The notes under the pieces are model-generated. The model was given only the letters and a program-made list of their open reading frames with translations. It was not told the DNA's origin and did not search any database. 64,000 bases of DNA from Paguma larvata (taxonomy: Eukaryota > Chordata > Mammalia > Carnivora > Viverridae): the NCBI GenBank assembly GCA_030068075.1, contig CM057843.1:15394001-15458000 (forward strand). The letters are read 5' to 3'. Below, piece by piece: positions 11,169-21,699 of the stretch. A program made the position numbers and the translations under genes. How positions within the stretch are numbered: position 1 is the stretch's first letter; every line of letters begins with the position of its first letter.

Positions 11169-11379
11169 GGGGCGCCTGGGTGGCTCAGTTGGTTGAGCGT
11201 CCGACTTCAGCTCAGGTCATGATCTCACGGTCTGTGAGTTCCAGCCCCGCGTTGGGTTCTGTGCTGACGGCTCAGAGCCTGGAGCCTGCTTCCGATTCTG
11301 TGTCTCCCCCTCTCTCTGCTGTTCCCCTGCGCATGCTCTCTCTCTGTCTCTTGATAATAAATAAAAACATTAAAAAAAA
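11169..11379 (+). mobile_element. CAN-SINE, right member of a tandem pair
   Basis: It begins only seven bases (gatctta) after the A tail of the previous SINE. Its right flank aagaacaatgattttatatt matches the sequence left of the first SINE (aagaatgattttatact). The second copy therefore seems to have landed in the first copy's tail. Confidence 0.95.
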
Positions 11380-11544
11380 TAAGAACAATGATTTTATATT
11401 ACCTCCAGTTTTGAAACGTCTCACAGAAGGGTCTAGAGTGTTGGTTAGGAGGGTGGCCTACTTGCGGTTCTGGGAAGAGACGCCATTGGGACATCTGGGT
11501 GGCGTTATTGTTACTCTTACCGTGTTGCACGCTTCCAGCTGCCG

Positions 11545-11700
11545 GACGCTGTCTACATAGTCTCCTTTATTCCCCATAGGCCTCCTCTCATCCCCATTTG
11601 TCAGGCAAGGAAACTGAGAGCCGAGGGACTGAGTGGCTTGCCCAACGTCGTGAGCTATTCACTGAAGATACCAGGCACCGCTCCTGGCTTTAGAAGCTTC
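11545..11700 (+). mobile_element. MIR
   Basis: The segment cctctcatccccatttgtcaggcaaggaaactgagagccgag and the following ggcttgcccaacgtcgtgagc fit the MIR core in sense orientation. The sequence is quoted in two parts here: tccccatttgtcaggcaagg and aaactgagagccgag. Confidence 0.7.
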
Positions 11701-12139
11701 GGCGAGACTCCGACGTCACGGTCTTGCCAGATCGAGGGTGGAAAACGAAGGTTGGGATTGGTCGACTTCTGATGACTGTTCTGCTCGAACACACACTCCT
11801 TTCGGTCACAATCCCCGACAGTCCCTGCACGTAGGCCGCGTCCTGAGAAATGTGCGAAATGGAATCTTCTCTCCGGTGCTGTCTCCCTTCCCCAGCTTTC
11901 CCGAGACTTACTCCGTCCGGTCGGTGGCTCTGTGTAATTTACCGCTGGGTGTGATTCCATCAGAAATCTGCTCGGATCCTTGGCTTACGCTACGGAGTCC
12001 GTGAATGATAATAGCTTCAACCTTTGCCAGCAAATAATGGAATGAATGACAGGGATCAGCGAGCAAATCCTTTGCTGGAAGCCTGAAGGTCCTAGCATCT
12101 TCCAGTTCTAAAAAGCCTGTTTCCCCCAAATCGTTTCCT

Positions 12140-12260
12140 CTCATGCCTCACTTCCCATTAGGCATGTGAGGAAATTAAGGGTTAGGAGGAGGCCTTGACC
12201 ATCCCTGTCGGTCGTTTGTGGGCCGCGGGCCAGAACTCAGGTCTCCGGATCCTCCGTTGG
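12140..12260 (+). mobile_element. Possible MIR fragment
   Basis: The order ttcccattaggcatgtgagg, aaattaagggttaggagg and ccagaactcaggtctccgg resembles the middle and right part of a sense MIR with heavy decay. Confidence 0.45.
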
Positions 12261-12302
12261 GAAATCGCACGGGGGAATGAGTAACTCAAAGCCTCTCCCA
12301 GC

Positions 12303-12357
12303 CTGGAATGTTCAGATTCCCGGCACAGGGTGAGCCTAGGGGCTTGGAACATTCCAG
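12303..12357. repeat. 11-bp perfect inverted repeat with 33-nt spacer
   Basis: ctggaatgttc at 12,303-12,313 is the exact reverse complement of gaacattccag at 12,347-12,357. Each arm contains GGAATG/CATTCC (TEAD-like) and a GAAnnTTC unit (heat-shock-element-like). Chance occurrence is possible. Confidence 0.6.
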
Positions 12358-13283
12358 AGGAAACGCATACAAGATGAGCAGAGGGACGAAGACCTGTTAG
12401 CCGTAGGCTCCCAGTGCACGGGCGAGGGTGGCCGGAAACTTCCCAGGGGTGGTGGCCGCCCAGGTCAAGGGACGCTAACAGGAAATGCTGGCTCTCAGGG
12501 CTCCCGGGCTGGGAGGAAGCGCCGGCCTCGTCTCCAGGCCGAGGTGCTGTGAGGTCTTCACGCTTTGAGAGTCAGCCCAAGGTGACTCAGACTTCCTGAG
12601 AAGCCTCTTATCGCAGCCAGCACAGAACTCTGGGCCTTCCCTTGCTGGAGATGTCACCCATTCAGGGCCATCCCCGCCCCCACCCCCCAGCCAGATCAAT
12701 GGCCCTTCACCCCTCCAGGGAGGGTCCTACAAATGACACACGCGCGCTCGGCGATTGTCTCTCTAGGATTTCTGTTGGTTTCCACTCCCCTGTCCTCCTC
12801 CCTCTGCTCAGAGGCTCCCGAAAGTCCCGGAGGAATTGACTGAGTCATCCTCCCCGTGAACTTCTCGCCTGCAGGAGAGACACGGCCGTCGTTCCGGTGA
12901 CCGTTTTTCCCCAAAGTAAATCGGGACACGTCCCTGGATGGAGAGAGCGGGGTCCCAGTGGGACGTGAAGGCCCCGGGTCTCAAACCGGCCTTATGAACG
13001 GGTTCTCTGGGCAGGGTTTAATCCCAGGGAGGCCATGGCGGGTGGGTGCGCGTCACACTCAAGCTCTCTCCACCCTGAGCCCGCCATGCTCTGTCCGGCT
13101 AGATTGTTGCACGTGTTCTCAGAGACCATCGAGGAAGGGGCGTGGTTGAAAATTCCATCAGCCTTTTCTTGTCGATGGTGGTGGAGACCATAGACACTAC
13201 TATATATACGGTCATTAGACTGTTTTAAAAGAAAGTTCTCAGCAAAGACATACCCTGAGGGCTATTCCTTTTAAGTCGCTCTT

Positions 13284-13544
13284 TATTTATTTATTTATTT
13301 ATTTAATTTTTTTAAAACTTAAAAAGAAATTTTTTTTTAACGTTTATTTATTTTTGAGAGACACAGAGACAAAGCGTGAGCAGGGGAAGGGCAGAGAGAG
13401 AGGGAGACACAGAATCCGAAGCAGTCTCCAGGCTCTGATGAGCCATCAGCACAGAGCCCGATGCGGGGCTCGAGCTCACAGACCATGAGATCACGACCTG
13501 AGCCGAAGTCGGCTGCCCAACCAACTGAGCCACCCAGGCGCCCC
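13284..13544 (-). mobile_element. CAN-SINE with long (TTTA)/T-rich tail
   Basis: The TSD is ttaagtcgctcttta on the left (ending about 13,284) and ttaagtcaatcttta on the right. Between the left TSD and the SINE body lie a (TTTA)n array and T runs, so the reversed tail is about 50 bases long and has turned into a microsatellite. Confidence 0.94.
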
Positions 13545-13554
13545 TTTAAGTCAA

Positions 13555-13720
13555 TCTTTAGTCGTAGAATTGGTAAGGAGCTCCAGACCCTTCCATTTGG
13601 GAGTCGAAGAGACAGAGTCTCAGAAGAGTTAAGTGATGGACCCAAAGCCTTCCATTGTTAGAGAGATTCAGACACGCGGAAGATTCTTGGCTCCCAGGCC
13701 CGTGTTCTCCCCAGCAGACC
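13555..13720 (+). mobile_element. Possible MIR-related fragment
   Basis: gaagagacagagtctcagaa, gagttaagtgatggacccaa and ttcttggctcccaggcccgt follow the order of a sense MIR-family element. The left half is weak. Confidence 0.45.
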
Positions 13721-14098
13721 GACCCTCCCCTGACAGAGCGGGGAGCTCTAAGCAGCTCCTTGGCTCGCTAATCCTTTGGCGGAAGAGGTCAGGTTCCATA
13801 GGACATGATCCTAGCCAGGCCAGGCGAATTCCAGAACCCAGGCCCTCTGATGGAAAACCAGCCCTTTCCATACGAATGGACAACAGATACACGGAAAAGT
13901 GCGTCGCTCATCGCCAGGGAAATACGAGTCAAAACCGCAATGAGAGACCGCCTCACACCTGTCAGAACTTTTAGGATCAAAAAAGAACAAGAGACAAGTG
14001 TTGGCGACGATGTGGAGAGAAGGGAAGCCTTGTGCGCTAGAAGCAGCCACTACGGGAAACAGGGTGGAGGTTCCGCAGAAAGTTAAAAACGGAACTCC

Positions 14099-14307
14099 CG
14101 GGGGCACCGGGGCGGCTCAGTCCGCCAAGCATCCGACTCTCGGTTTTGGTTCAAGTCGTGCTCTCACTGGTGAGTTCGAGCCCCTCATCAGGCTCCAAGG
14201 TTAACAGTGTGGAACCTGCTTGGGATTCTCTCTCCCTCCCTCCCTCTCTCTCTGCCCCTCCCCTGCTCTTGCCCCCCCCCCCAAATAAATAAATAAATTT
14301 TAAAAAA
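14099..14307 (+). mobile_element. CAN-SINE nested in L1
   Basis: The head gggggcaccggggcggctca is diverged. L1 text is duplicated at both edges (aaaacggaactcc left, aataatagaactacc right), as expected for a target-site duplication. Confidence 0.92.
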
Positions 14308-14677
14308 TAATAGAACTACCACAGGATCCAGCAATCCCACCTTGGGTATTTATCTGAAGGGAATGGACACACTAACTCAAAAAGATCTCTGCACGTCCGA
14401 GTCCATTGTGGTATTATTACAAGGACCAAGCTATGGAAACAACTTCATGTCCATCGATGGATGGACGGTAAAGAAGCTGTGCCATAGATCACAAGTTGTG
14501 AGAGACAGAGAAATAGAGAGAGATATGTAATGGAATATTATTCAGTCCGAAAAAAAGGGTACTCCAGCCATTTGGGACAGATGAAGGGACCCCGAGGGCA
14601 TTATGCTAAATGACATAAGTCAGAGAAAGACGAGAACTGCATGATCTCACACGTGGGATCTAAGAAAAATGAATTCA

Positions 14678-14849
14678 GGGGGCACTTGGGTGGCTCAGTT
14701 GGTTAAGTGCCTGACCTCAGCTCACGTCATGATCTCGCAGTCTGTGAGTTCGAGCCCCGCATCGGGCTCTGTGCTGACAGCTCAGAGCCTGGAGCCTGCT
14801 TCACATTCTGTGTCTCCCTCTGTCCCTGCCCCTCCCCTGCTCGCGCTCC

Positions 14850-14899
<50 letters not shown>

Positions 14900-14920
14900 A
14901 ATAAATAAACATTCAAAAAA
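14678..14920 (+). mobile_element. CAN-SINE nested in L1, with long CT array
   Basis: The TSD is aaaaatgaattca on the left and aaaaaatgaactcg on the right. The body is of the young felid type. Its CT-rich middle has expanded (see 14,850-14,896), which makes the element longer than usual. Confidence 0.95.
14850..14896. repeat. (CT)n microsatellite inside a SINE
   Basis: About 23 perfect CT units lie between the SINE's ctccgt and caaaaataaataaac. Such arrays grow from the SINE's own CT stretch. Confidence 0.95.
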
Positions 14921-15225
14921 TGAACTCGTAAATACAGAGAACAGATTGGTGGTGGTCAGAGGTCGGGGGCGGGGATTGGGAGCTACAAAGTTCCGGTTAC
15001 AAGAGAAGTCCCAGGATGTCGTGCACAGCACGGTGACCATAACGAACGAGAGCGTATTATACGTTTGCAAGTGGCTAAGATGCCAAGAGAGGAGATCTTA
15101 AATATTCCGTCGGGAGAAAGAAAAATCGCGAAGCGAGGGCTGTTACGTCGGGATCATTTCGCGACATGCACAAGGATCGGAGCCTCACGGTCCACGCCTG
15201 CTGTACAATGTTATCTGTCCAGAAC

Positions 15226-15590
15226 CGGGCCGCCTCCCCTCCCCCAGCCCTTTCAAGAAATTCCAAAGACGAGGAAAGAGAGAGGCGCTAAGAAAAACAT
15301 TTCTGGGACACTCGCCCCTGGGGGTGCCGGGGGAGCCCAGAAGAGAGGGGGCTGTGCCCCTCCAACCTGCTTCCCACGCATCTGCCCTGCCTCCGGAGCT
15401 CGGTTCCCAGAGCGCAAACGCTCTCAGAGCCCGGCGCCTTGCTGGGCGCTTGGCAAACCTGGGCGGTGGGGGCCGGGGGGGGGGGGCCTCCCTGCCATCT
15501 GTCCAGGGGCCGCTGGAGACAGACATCACCCAGTTGCTTAGAGCGCAAGCGAAGACTCTACCGCGAGGTGTCATAGTATAAATAAAGTTC
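15226..15590. other. CpG-rich unique segment
   Basis: GC content is high, with about 25 CpGs by eye and a G-run near 15,476-15,486. It directly abuts the GC-enriched L1 relic. It could be a small CpG island or the core of a GC-biased conversion tract. No exon is supported. Confidence 0.4.
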
Positions 15591-16265
15591 TGTAGAAACA
15601 CAGGGGCGTGAGATGTTAATTCAGAGCAGGAGATGGGTTGATACGTTGTTGGACTGGGTTCCGAGGCCACAGTGGGGCCTTGGCAGCCGGGGGAGGGTGG
15701 AGGATTCCGGCAGCGTCATCTGGGGACAGCAGGACATGCTTCTGGCTGGCCACGCGTCCCGTTGGGCCAGGGCGGTGTTCCTGAGACTCGTCCCAGAGGA
15801 GCCACCAGGAAAGGGCTCCTAGGTCTCGTGTCTCAGGGAGCTAATCCCGTCCTCTCGGGAGCTCTCCTTCCAGCTGGGACGCGGGCGACAAAACAGCGGG
15901 TGAGGACGTAGTGGGGAGGCGATGAGAAGGCAAATGGAGACGAAGGAACAAGGCCATTGGTAAAGGGAGTGGCGTGTCCTGCTGCCCCAGGCAGGTGTGG
16001 GGTCCGAGGACAGCCTCGCCGGCAGCTGGACACGGTGATGGGGCCCCGAGTGGGGCGAGGGGGGGAAGGAGTAACAGCGACAAGAACTGGGGTGTGCATA
16101 TATGAGGAGCCGCAAGACAGCGGGGGCCCGAGGGTCAAGGGAGGAGGGTAAGAGGCAAAGACACCAGAAGTAGTCTGCGTGGGGTGGATCGGGGACCTTG
16201 AACCACTAGGCGTCGGTCTGCATGAGACAGGGAGCCATGCGGGGTTTCTAAATAGTCACGAGGAG
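15591..16265. other. Unique non-coding block
   Basis: It is moderately GC-rich and G-rich on the + strand around 16,040-16,150. No recognised repeat or exon. Confidence 0.5.
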
Positions 16266-16269
16266 CCAT

Positions 16270-16695
16270 AACTTATGTACCATACAACTCGCTCACTTAA
16301 ATTTTACCGTTCGATGGTTTTTAGGGCGTTCAGGGTGATGTCACCATCGCCACCATGTGATTTCAGAACCCCCTTCCCCGTTAGCAATCACCCCCCCATT
16401 CCTCCCTCCCCCCCGCCCCCCGACCCCTTGCAGCCATCCGTCCACTTGGGTTTGTCCGTCCCTGGGGATTTGTCTACCCTGGCCGCGTTCTACGCACACA
16501 ACGCACACCCCGGGGTCTTTTCCGAAGGGTTTCCTTTCCTGTCACTTAGCACAATGTCCTCAAGCTTCATCCGTATCGTGAGACGTACCCACACTTCGGT
16601 CTTTTTCCTTTCTGGGAAATATTCCGTTGCATAGGGACACGCCACATTGCGTTTCCCCGTTTGCCCGTCGGTGGTTGTCTTGGGGGTTCTCCGGG
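16270..16695 (-). mobile_element. L1 3' end, reverse orientation, strongly GC-enriched
   Basis: The + strand matches reversed L1 text in order: cttaaattttaccgttcgatgg, ccaccatgtgatttcagaac, ctgtcacttagcacaatgtcc, caagcttcatccgtatcgtg, gggaaatattccgttgcata and cgtttgcccgtcggtggttg. Many positions where L1 has A or T carry G or C here. It may extend somewhat to the right. Confidence 0.72.
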
Positions 16696-16899
16696 GCAGC
16701 GTTTTGGGGCAGAGAGAGGCTGTAACGGGACCACCGCCCCCGTGACCGTGTGCGGAATCGGCTGAAGGTGGGGAAGCGTGGAACCTGGGGGCCTGGGTGG
16801 GGGCTGTCGAAATGCAGATGATAACGGGTGTGGGACCAGGGGGTAGCCGTGGAGGTAGAAGGAGTATCTTTGAGTATCATCCATTTACTAAGACTCCCA

Positions 16900-17725
16900 A
16901 CTGAATCTGCAGCCTGGACCGCTCCAGTTGCCTACTTGCCTCTCTGCTCATGAGCTCCCTAGTGGGCATCTCCAACTTGCCCCCTCCCGCACTGAACTAC
17001 GGACCCGCCCCGCCCCCACCCCGGACCTCATCTCTTACTCTTTTCTCTCTCACTTTCTCTGCTCCAGCTGTCTGGCCTCTGGGCTGGGTTCTTTGTTTTT
17101 TTTTGTTTTTTAATTTTTAAAGATTTATTTTTTATTTTTGAGAGAGAGAGAAAGATGCAGAGGGAGAGGGAGACCCAGAATCGGAAGCAGGCTTCAGGCT
17201 CTGAGCTGTCAGCACAGAGCCTGACGCGGGGCTTGAACCCATGAACCGTGAAATCATGACCTGAGCCGAAGTTGGATGCTGAACCAACGAAGCCACCCGG
17301 GTGCCCCCTCCTCGCTGTTTTTTGAACTTCCCAGGAACGTCACTACCTCAGGACCTTTGCACTGGCTGTTCTTGCTTCTTGGAATGCTCTCCCCCCTGAA
17401 ATCCACAAGGCTATTCCTTCCTGTCCTTCAATCTTTGTTTAAATGCCAGTGACCAAAGCATGCCACGGTCTCCCGTGTAACCACAAACGGGACACTTCAC
17501 TTACCTCGCTGTACACTTTCTTTTCCCCTAGACTTTGACAATCCTTTTAGCATCCGATGTAATTTGCATGCTATGTTTGTATTTTATTCATTATTTCTTC
17601 CTCCTAAGATATAAACTTCAAGAGGCAGTAATCTTAGTTTGTTTTGGTCGCAGCACCAAAAATAGTGCCTAGCACATTACAGTCAATCAGGAAATACATT
17701 TTGAATCAGTCAACGAATTTTTCAT
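16900..17725 (+). mobile_element. LINE-2 (L2) 3' end, split by a SINE
   Basis: L2 is an ancient inactive non-LTR retrotransposon. Recognised 3' text includes tttctctgctccagctgtctgg before the SINE and, after it, acctcaggacctttgcactgg, cttggaatgctctccc, gatataaacttcaagaggca and agtgcctagcacattacag. The 3' repeat end is reached near 17,725. Confidence 0.75.
17100..17307 (-). mobile_element. CAN-SINE nested in L2
   Basis: A reversed T-rich tail is followed by gagagagagagaaagatgca and ends at gaagccacccgggtgcccc. It is shorter than average because part of the gag/cagg region is missing. Confidence 0.92.
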
Positions 17726-17837
17726 GCGGCTATTTATGTAAATGCCACCACACAACACATGGGACATTTAATTCATTCACTCAACAAATACCGATTAAAC
17801 ACACACTTAACCCCAGGAACCGGATTAAACTCTGAGA

Positions 17838-18375
17838 TGCTCCAGACAACGGAAGAGTATTCAGTGATAAAAAGAACTGACCTACCAAGCCACAAAAAGA
17901 CACGGAGGAAACTTACATGCACGTTACTAAGTGAAAGAAGCCGGTCTGAAAAGGCGACATGGGGTACGACTCCAGTGATGTCATATTCTAGAAAAGGCAA
18001 AACTGGAGGCAACAGAGAGATCCGTGGCTGGCAGGAGTTTGAGGAAAGAGAAGGAGGATTGGAGAGTCGAAGCACAGGGTACATTTGGGGCGGGAAAACT
18101 ATCCTGTACCATTGCAATGGTGGATGTGTGACATTACACATTTGTCAAAACCTCTAGAAATCTATAACCCAAAGAGAGAACCCTAAAGCAAACTATGGAC
18201 CTTAGTGAATAATAATGTTTCAGTGTTGATTCATCAGTTGCAACAAATGTAGCACCCTAGGGCGAGGTGTTAATAACAGGAAACTGGGAGACGGAATGTA
18301 TGGGAGCTGGTGGTACTTTCTTCTCGGCTTTTCTGTGAAACTAACACGGCCATAAAAAAAAATTAAATAAAGTCT
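17838..18375 (+). mobile_element. L1 (L1M-type) 3' end
   Basis: In order: ggaagagtattcagtgataa, ttactaagtgaaagaagcc, gatgtgtgacattacacatt, aaagcaaactatggacctta, and gcaacaaatgtagcacccta, ending in an A-rich tail with aataaag. It begins straight after a short reversed L2-like end (about 17,766-17,832, attcattcactcaacaaata). Confidence 0.75.
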
Positions 18376-18589
18376 GTGGATTGAAACACCAGCCCCAACA
18401 CTCGCCAGCTAACTTCTCCTTAAAACCTGCCCCGTTTCCAAAGGGAAACTGTGTCTCCCTCAGTTTCATCCAACACGGGTTATGCCGGGGATCCGGGGGT
18501 TGAACTTGATACCTTCTCACGCTCAATTTGGCAGCGTCCTTCCTCAGCGAGGTGTGCTGCCTTGGCCTCCTAAACAGTTCTGCAGCCAC
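18376..18589. other. Short unique segment
   Basis: I see nothing recognisable between the L1 tail and the L2 fragment that follows. Confidence 0.4.
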
Positions 18590-19320
18590 TCTCTTCATCT
18601 CCCTCCCCCTTCTCGGTCGTAACCGTCACGTGGACCGCTACGGCGGCCTCCTCACCGTCTGCCTATTTCTGTCTTGACTTTTCCATTGTCTTCTGCGCTG
18701 TGTCTACCATGACTTCCAAACACAAATCTGTGGGTCCCCTGGGTGGCCCCGTTGGCTAAGTGTCTGACTGTGGCTCACGATTCGTAGGTTCGAGCCCCGC
18801 ATCTGGCTCTGTGCTGACAGCTCAGAGCCTGGAGCCTGCTTCGGGTTCTGTGTCCCCCTCTCTCTCTGCCCCTCCCCCGCTCACTCTCTCTCTCTCTCTC
18901 TCACTCTAAAAAATAAACATTAAAAAAAAAAAACCACCCCACAAATCTGAGAATATCAGCTCCTGCCTAAAACCTTTATGCCTTCCTCTCCCTTTTAGGA
19001 TGAAGAGGAAGCTTTTGAATTTTTGTTTATTTTTATTTTTAACTTTTTTCATGCGGCTTCTCTTCAGGGTCTGTCCCTGCCGACTCTTCGGGGCCCGTTT
19101 CTCACTGCACCCCCTTGTGTATTTCAGGCCTGTCCGGGGTCACTCTTTTTCACGACGAACCTTTGCCTATTCTGTCCCCTCCCCTGGAATGATTCTTTCT
19201 CCGTTCTCTTCACTGGTCGGCTCCCGCTCAATCCGTCAACTGCTGTTGAATTATTGCTTCTTTAGAGAAGTCTGCCGTAGCCCTGGATCACCTCGCCACA
19301 TTGATGCTTCAAGCACCTTG
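18590..19320 (+). mobile_element. L2 fragment, split by a SINE
   Basis: L2-like text includes ctcctgcctaaaacctttat, tttgcctattctgtccc, cccctggaatgattctttct and ttagagaagtctgccgtagc. The last phrase parallels the gaggccttccctgacc stretch of L2. An AT-rich stretch near 19,015-19,050 may be a small insertion. Confidence 0.6.
18731..18933 (+). mobile_element. CAN-SINE nested in L2
   Basis: The TSD cacaaatctg occurs on both sides (18,721-18,730 and about 18,940-18,949). The head is shortened, tgggtcccctgggtggcccc, and the middle and tail are intact. Confidence 0.94.
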
Positions 19321-19489
19321 CAACCGTATGTTCATGATGGACCGACGCCAGTCTGGGAGCCGTAGGCACCGTCAGCCGGGAGAGGCCCCGAGCTCTGGCC
19401 ACTTCTTTGCCTCTGGTTTAAAGCAAACAAAGAGACCGTGTCCTTGGCTCGGAATTTCAGAGGGAGCTGCGTGCGTTGCATCTGTTATT

Positions 19490-19523
19490 TAAAAAAATTT
19501 TTTTTTAATCTTTATTTATTTTT

Positions 19524-19557
<34 letters not shown>

Positions 19558-19711
19558 GCATGAGTTGGAGAGGGAGACACAGAATCCGAAGCAGGCTCCA
19601 GGCTCTGAGCCATCAGCACAGAGCCCGACGCGGGGCTCGAACTCACAAACCGCGAGATCATGACCTGAGCCGCAGTCAGACGCTTCACCGACTGAGCCGC
19701 CCAGGCGCCCC
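19490..19711 (-). mobile_element. CAN-SINE
   Basis: A reversed T-rich tail, a GA array and the full body end at gagccgcccaggcgcccc. Flanks gcatctgttattt (left) and gaatctgttgttt (right) look like a decayed TSD. Confidence 0.95.
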
Positions 19712-19729
19712 TTGAATCTGTTGTTTTAG

Positions 19730-20319
19730 AATTCTGCTTTTTCAGAAAGCTCACCGCCTCAGCTGCAAGCATCCGCTCTATCTGTGACCTCATTCAGGGA
19801 GGGAGCGTTTTGGATTTAAACGCATTTGGCCGCTGAAGAATCCCGATTGCAAAATAGGGTGACTTCAGGCTCTTCGTTTCTCCCCCTCCTTAGAAAAAGC
19901 ACAGTGCTCTTTGCACTGGGCCAGCCTGGTGAGAAGTTCCCTGAAGGAACAGAAAAACAGCGTTTCAGAGGCATCCAGGGCTGGCTTCATAAAAGGAGCG
20001 TTGTGGTAGGGTTTTTTTTACGTTTCCATTTGTAACGAAATTTCCATGTGTCTGTAACAGAAGGGCACGTCATCGGGCGTTAGGCTTTCCAGTGTGGATG
20101 AAGTTATTTAGTACCCGCTTCCTGGGGTGCGGAGATCCACCCGCCTCTTCCTGTACCGCTGTCCTGTCCGGCCCAGAATCGGGAATCTCATGAGCCCCTC
20201 CGTGCCATCTCAGGGGTAGCTGGAATCCAGCTGGCCGAACCTCTTGGTCTCATTTAGTCACTCAACAAACATTCAGGACCACGAGATAGCACAGACGCCG
20301 CACTTGCTACGGTGATTTC
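19730..20319. other. Unique non-coding block
   Basis: Nothing is recognised except cactcaacaaacattcagg near 20,255-20,275, which resembles the reversed 3' end of an L2 or MIR. Confidence 0.45.
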
Positions 20320-20455
20320 CTTGGCTTCCAATGGCTTACTCTTCTTCCTACTCGGGTGCAAGCTCTTTGTTCTTTACTCCTCGATGGCTCTCTAGTACCT
20401 CGAGCAATGCCCGGTACTCAGTGAATGCTTGACTAAATGGATGCATGACTCCCTT
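20320..20455 (+). mobile_element. L2 3' end fragment
   Basis: gggtgcaagctctttgttct, agtacctcgagcaatgcccg and gtactcagtgaatgcttgac follow the L2 terminal text (gcagggacc...cagtgcctggcacatag...caataaatg). It is decayed. Confidence 0.5.
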
Positions 20456-20816
20456 AGGTCAAAATGTGTTCCAGATACCTTCCCGTGCTTTGCCTGCCTA
20501 GCATTCAGTACCCATTTCTTCCCTTTTTTTGGGGGGGAGAGGAATTATAACCCTGGGGTGTGGGTGGAGGCCAACGCCGCGCCCAAGATTCAAGTCGCTG
20601 AGACTAGCATCCAGGTCTTTCTGGAATTCCTCAGAAGAGAAGCCCTCCTCCCAGAGGACTTGACACAGGAGAGCCGTATGTCTGTCATGTCCGAGGGCCC
20701 CCGCGCAGCCACAGCTTGCCTGGGAGCGGAGCCCAGACCGAGGAGAGCAGAGCTTAGAGACACGGAGAAAAATCGGGTTCTGATGACCTTGCTTTTGCTG
20801 CGTTAGCTGGTGTCTG
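20456..20816. other. Unique non-coding block
   Basis: A T8/G8 junction lies near 20,523-20,538. Open frames occur on both strands but none resembles a known protein. Confidence 0.45.
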
Positions 20817-21010
20817 TCTGTGTTAGTTTCCCGGACCTGTTGTAACAAAGTAACGCAAACTGGGTGGCTTAAGAGTCAGGATTCCGGATTCCGGCCCACC
20901 CCCGTGACCTCATTGTAACGTGGTGACCTCTGTAAAGACTCCGTGTGCGGACAAGGTCACATACCCAGGGGCTGAGGGTCGGGGCTTCTAACATTTTGTC
21001 TTTATTCGGA
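20817..21010 (+). mobile_element. MaLR/MLT1-like LTR with internal deletion
   Basis: The left end tgttagtttcccggacctgt, then gtaacaaagtaacgcaaact and gggtggcttaa, match the start of MLT1-type LTRs. The right part (gacctcattgtaacgtgg, tctgtaaagactccgtgtgc, caaggtcacatacccagg) matches their 3' half. The centre is missing. These LTRs come from old ERVL-MaLR retrotransposons and encode nothing here. Confidence 0.65.
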
Positions 21011-21245
21011 ACGCGGTTCCGCCCAAATCCCGTCTCTTGCTGCTGAGGGCTTTCCCCGCGTCATGGTTGAGTTCCGCGGAGCAGACCCTGCATTTTCGCA
21101 GGCAGCCGTCCAAATATAAAGGACAGGGATTTCCATTTCTTTTCATACAAGTTTTTTATGTCATCGGGAGGAAGGGAGGCCAGGAACAAAACGACGAAAC
21201 AGCAAACCGAATTTGAGGGACAGAAGGCAGCATTGTGTGAATATT

Positions 21246-21472
21246 TTTTTTTTAAATTTTTTAAAATGTTTATTTTAGAGAGAGAGAGAGAGAGAGAGAC
21301 AGAGTGCAAGCAGGTGAGGGGCTGAGACAGAGGGAGACAGAGAATCCAAAGCAGGCTCTGTGCTCTGAGCTGTCAGCACAGAGCCTGCCACGGGGCTCGA
21401 ACTCATGAACGGTGAGATCATGACCTGAGCCGAAGTCGGACGCTTAACCGACTGGGCCACCCAGGTGCCCCT
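21246..21472 (-). mobile_element. CAN-SINE, first of a head-to-tail pair
   Basis: A GA array follows the reversed tail. The body ends at gggccacccaggtgcccc, and the next SINE's T-rich tail starts immediately. Confidence 0.95.
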
Positions 21473-21699
21473 CTTTTTTTTTTTTTTTTTTAAATTTTTT
21501 AATGTTTATTCATTTTTGATAGAGAGGGACAGAGTGTGAGCAGGGGAGGGACAGAGAGAGAGGGAGACAGAATCTGAAGCAGGCTCTAGGGTCTGTGCTG
21601 TCAGCACAGAGCCCGACGCGGGGCTCGAACTCACAGACCACAAGATCATGACCTGAACTGAAGTCGGATGCTCCACCGGCTGAGCCACCCGGGTGCCCT
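21473..21699 (-). mobile_element. CAN-SINE, second of a head-to-tail pair
   Basis: A run of about 20 T opens it with no unique sequence between it and the preceding copy. The body keeps cgacgcggggctcgaactc and ends at gagccacccgggtgccc. Confidence 0.95.

Larger units (their letters stand above)
11701..13265. other. Unique non-coding block
   Basis: It includes a possible MIR (12,140-12,260) and a short inverted repeat (12,303-12,357), listed separately. No exon is supported. Confidence 0.5.
13845..15225 (+). mobile_element. L1 (L1M-type) 3' end, interrupted by two SINEs
   Basis: The end of L1 ORF2 and the 3' UTR are recognisable in order: ggacaacagatacacgg, aaaccgcaatgagagaccgc, tggcgacgatgtggagag, aactaccacaggatccagca, aatggaatattattcagtcc, taagtcagagaaagacgag, agagaacagattggtggtgg, and a terminal gtacaatgttatctgtcc. 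Two SINEs (14,099-14,307 and 14,678-14,920) split it. The L1 frame is broken throughout, so it is a dead relic. It shows many extra G/C bases and CpGs compared with the L1 sequence I know. Confidence 0.85.

Noticed and set aside
15185..15670. 161-codon minus-strand frame as an exon
   Set aside because: It spans the end of an L1 relic and a GC-rich segment, and overlaps equally long frames on the + strand.
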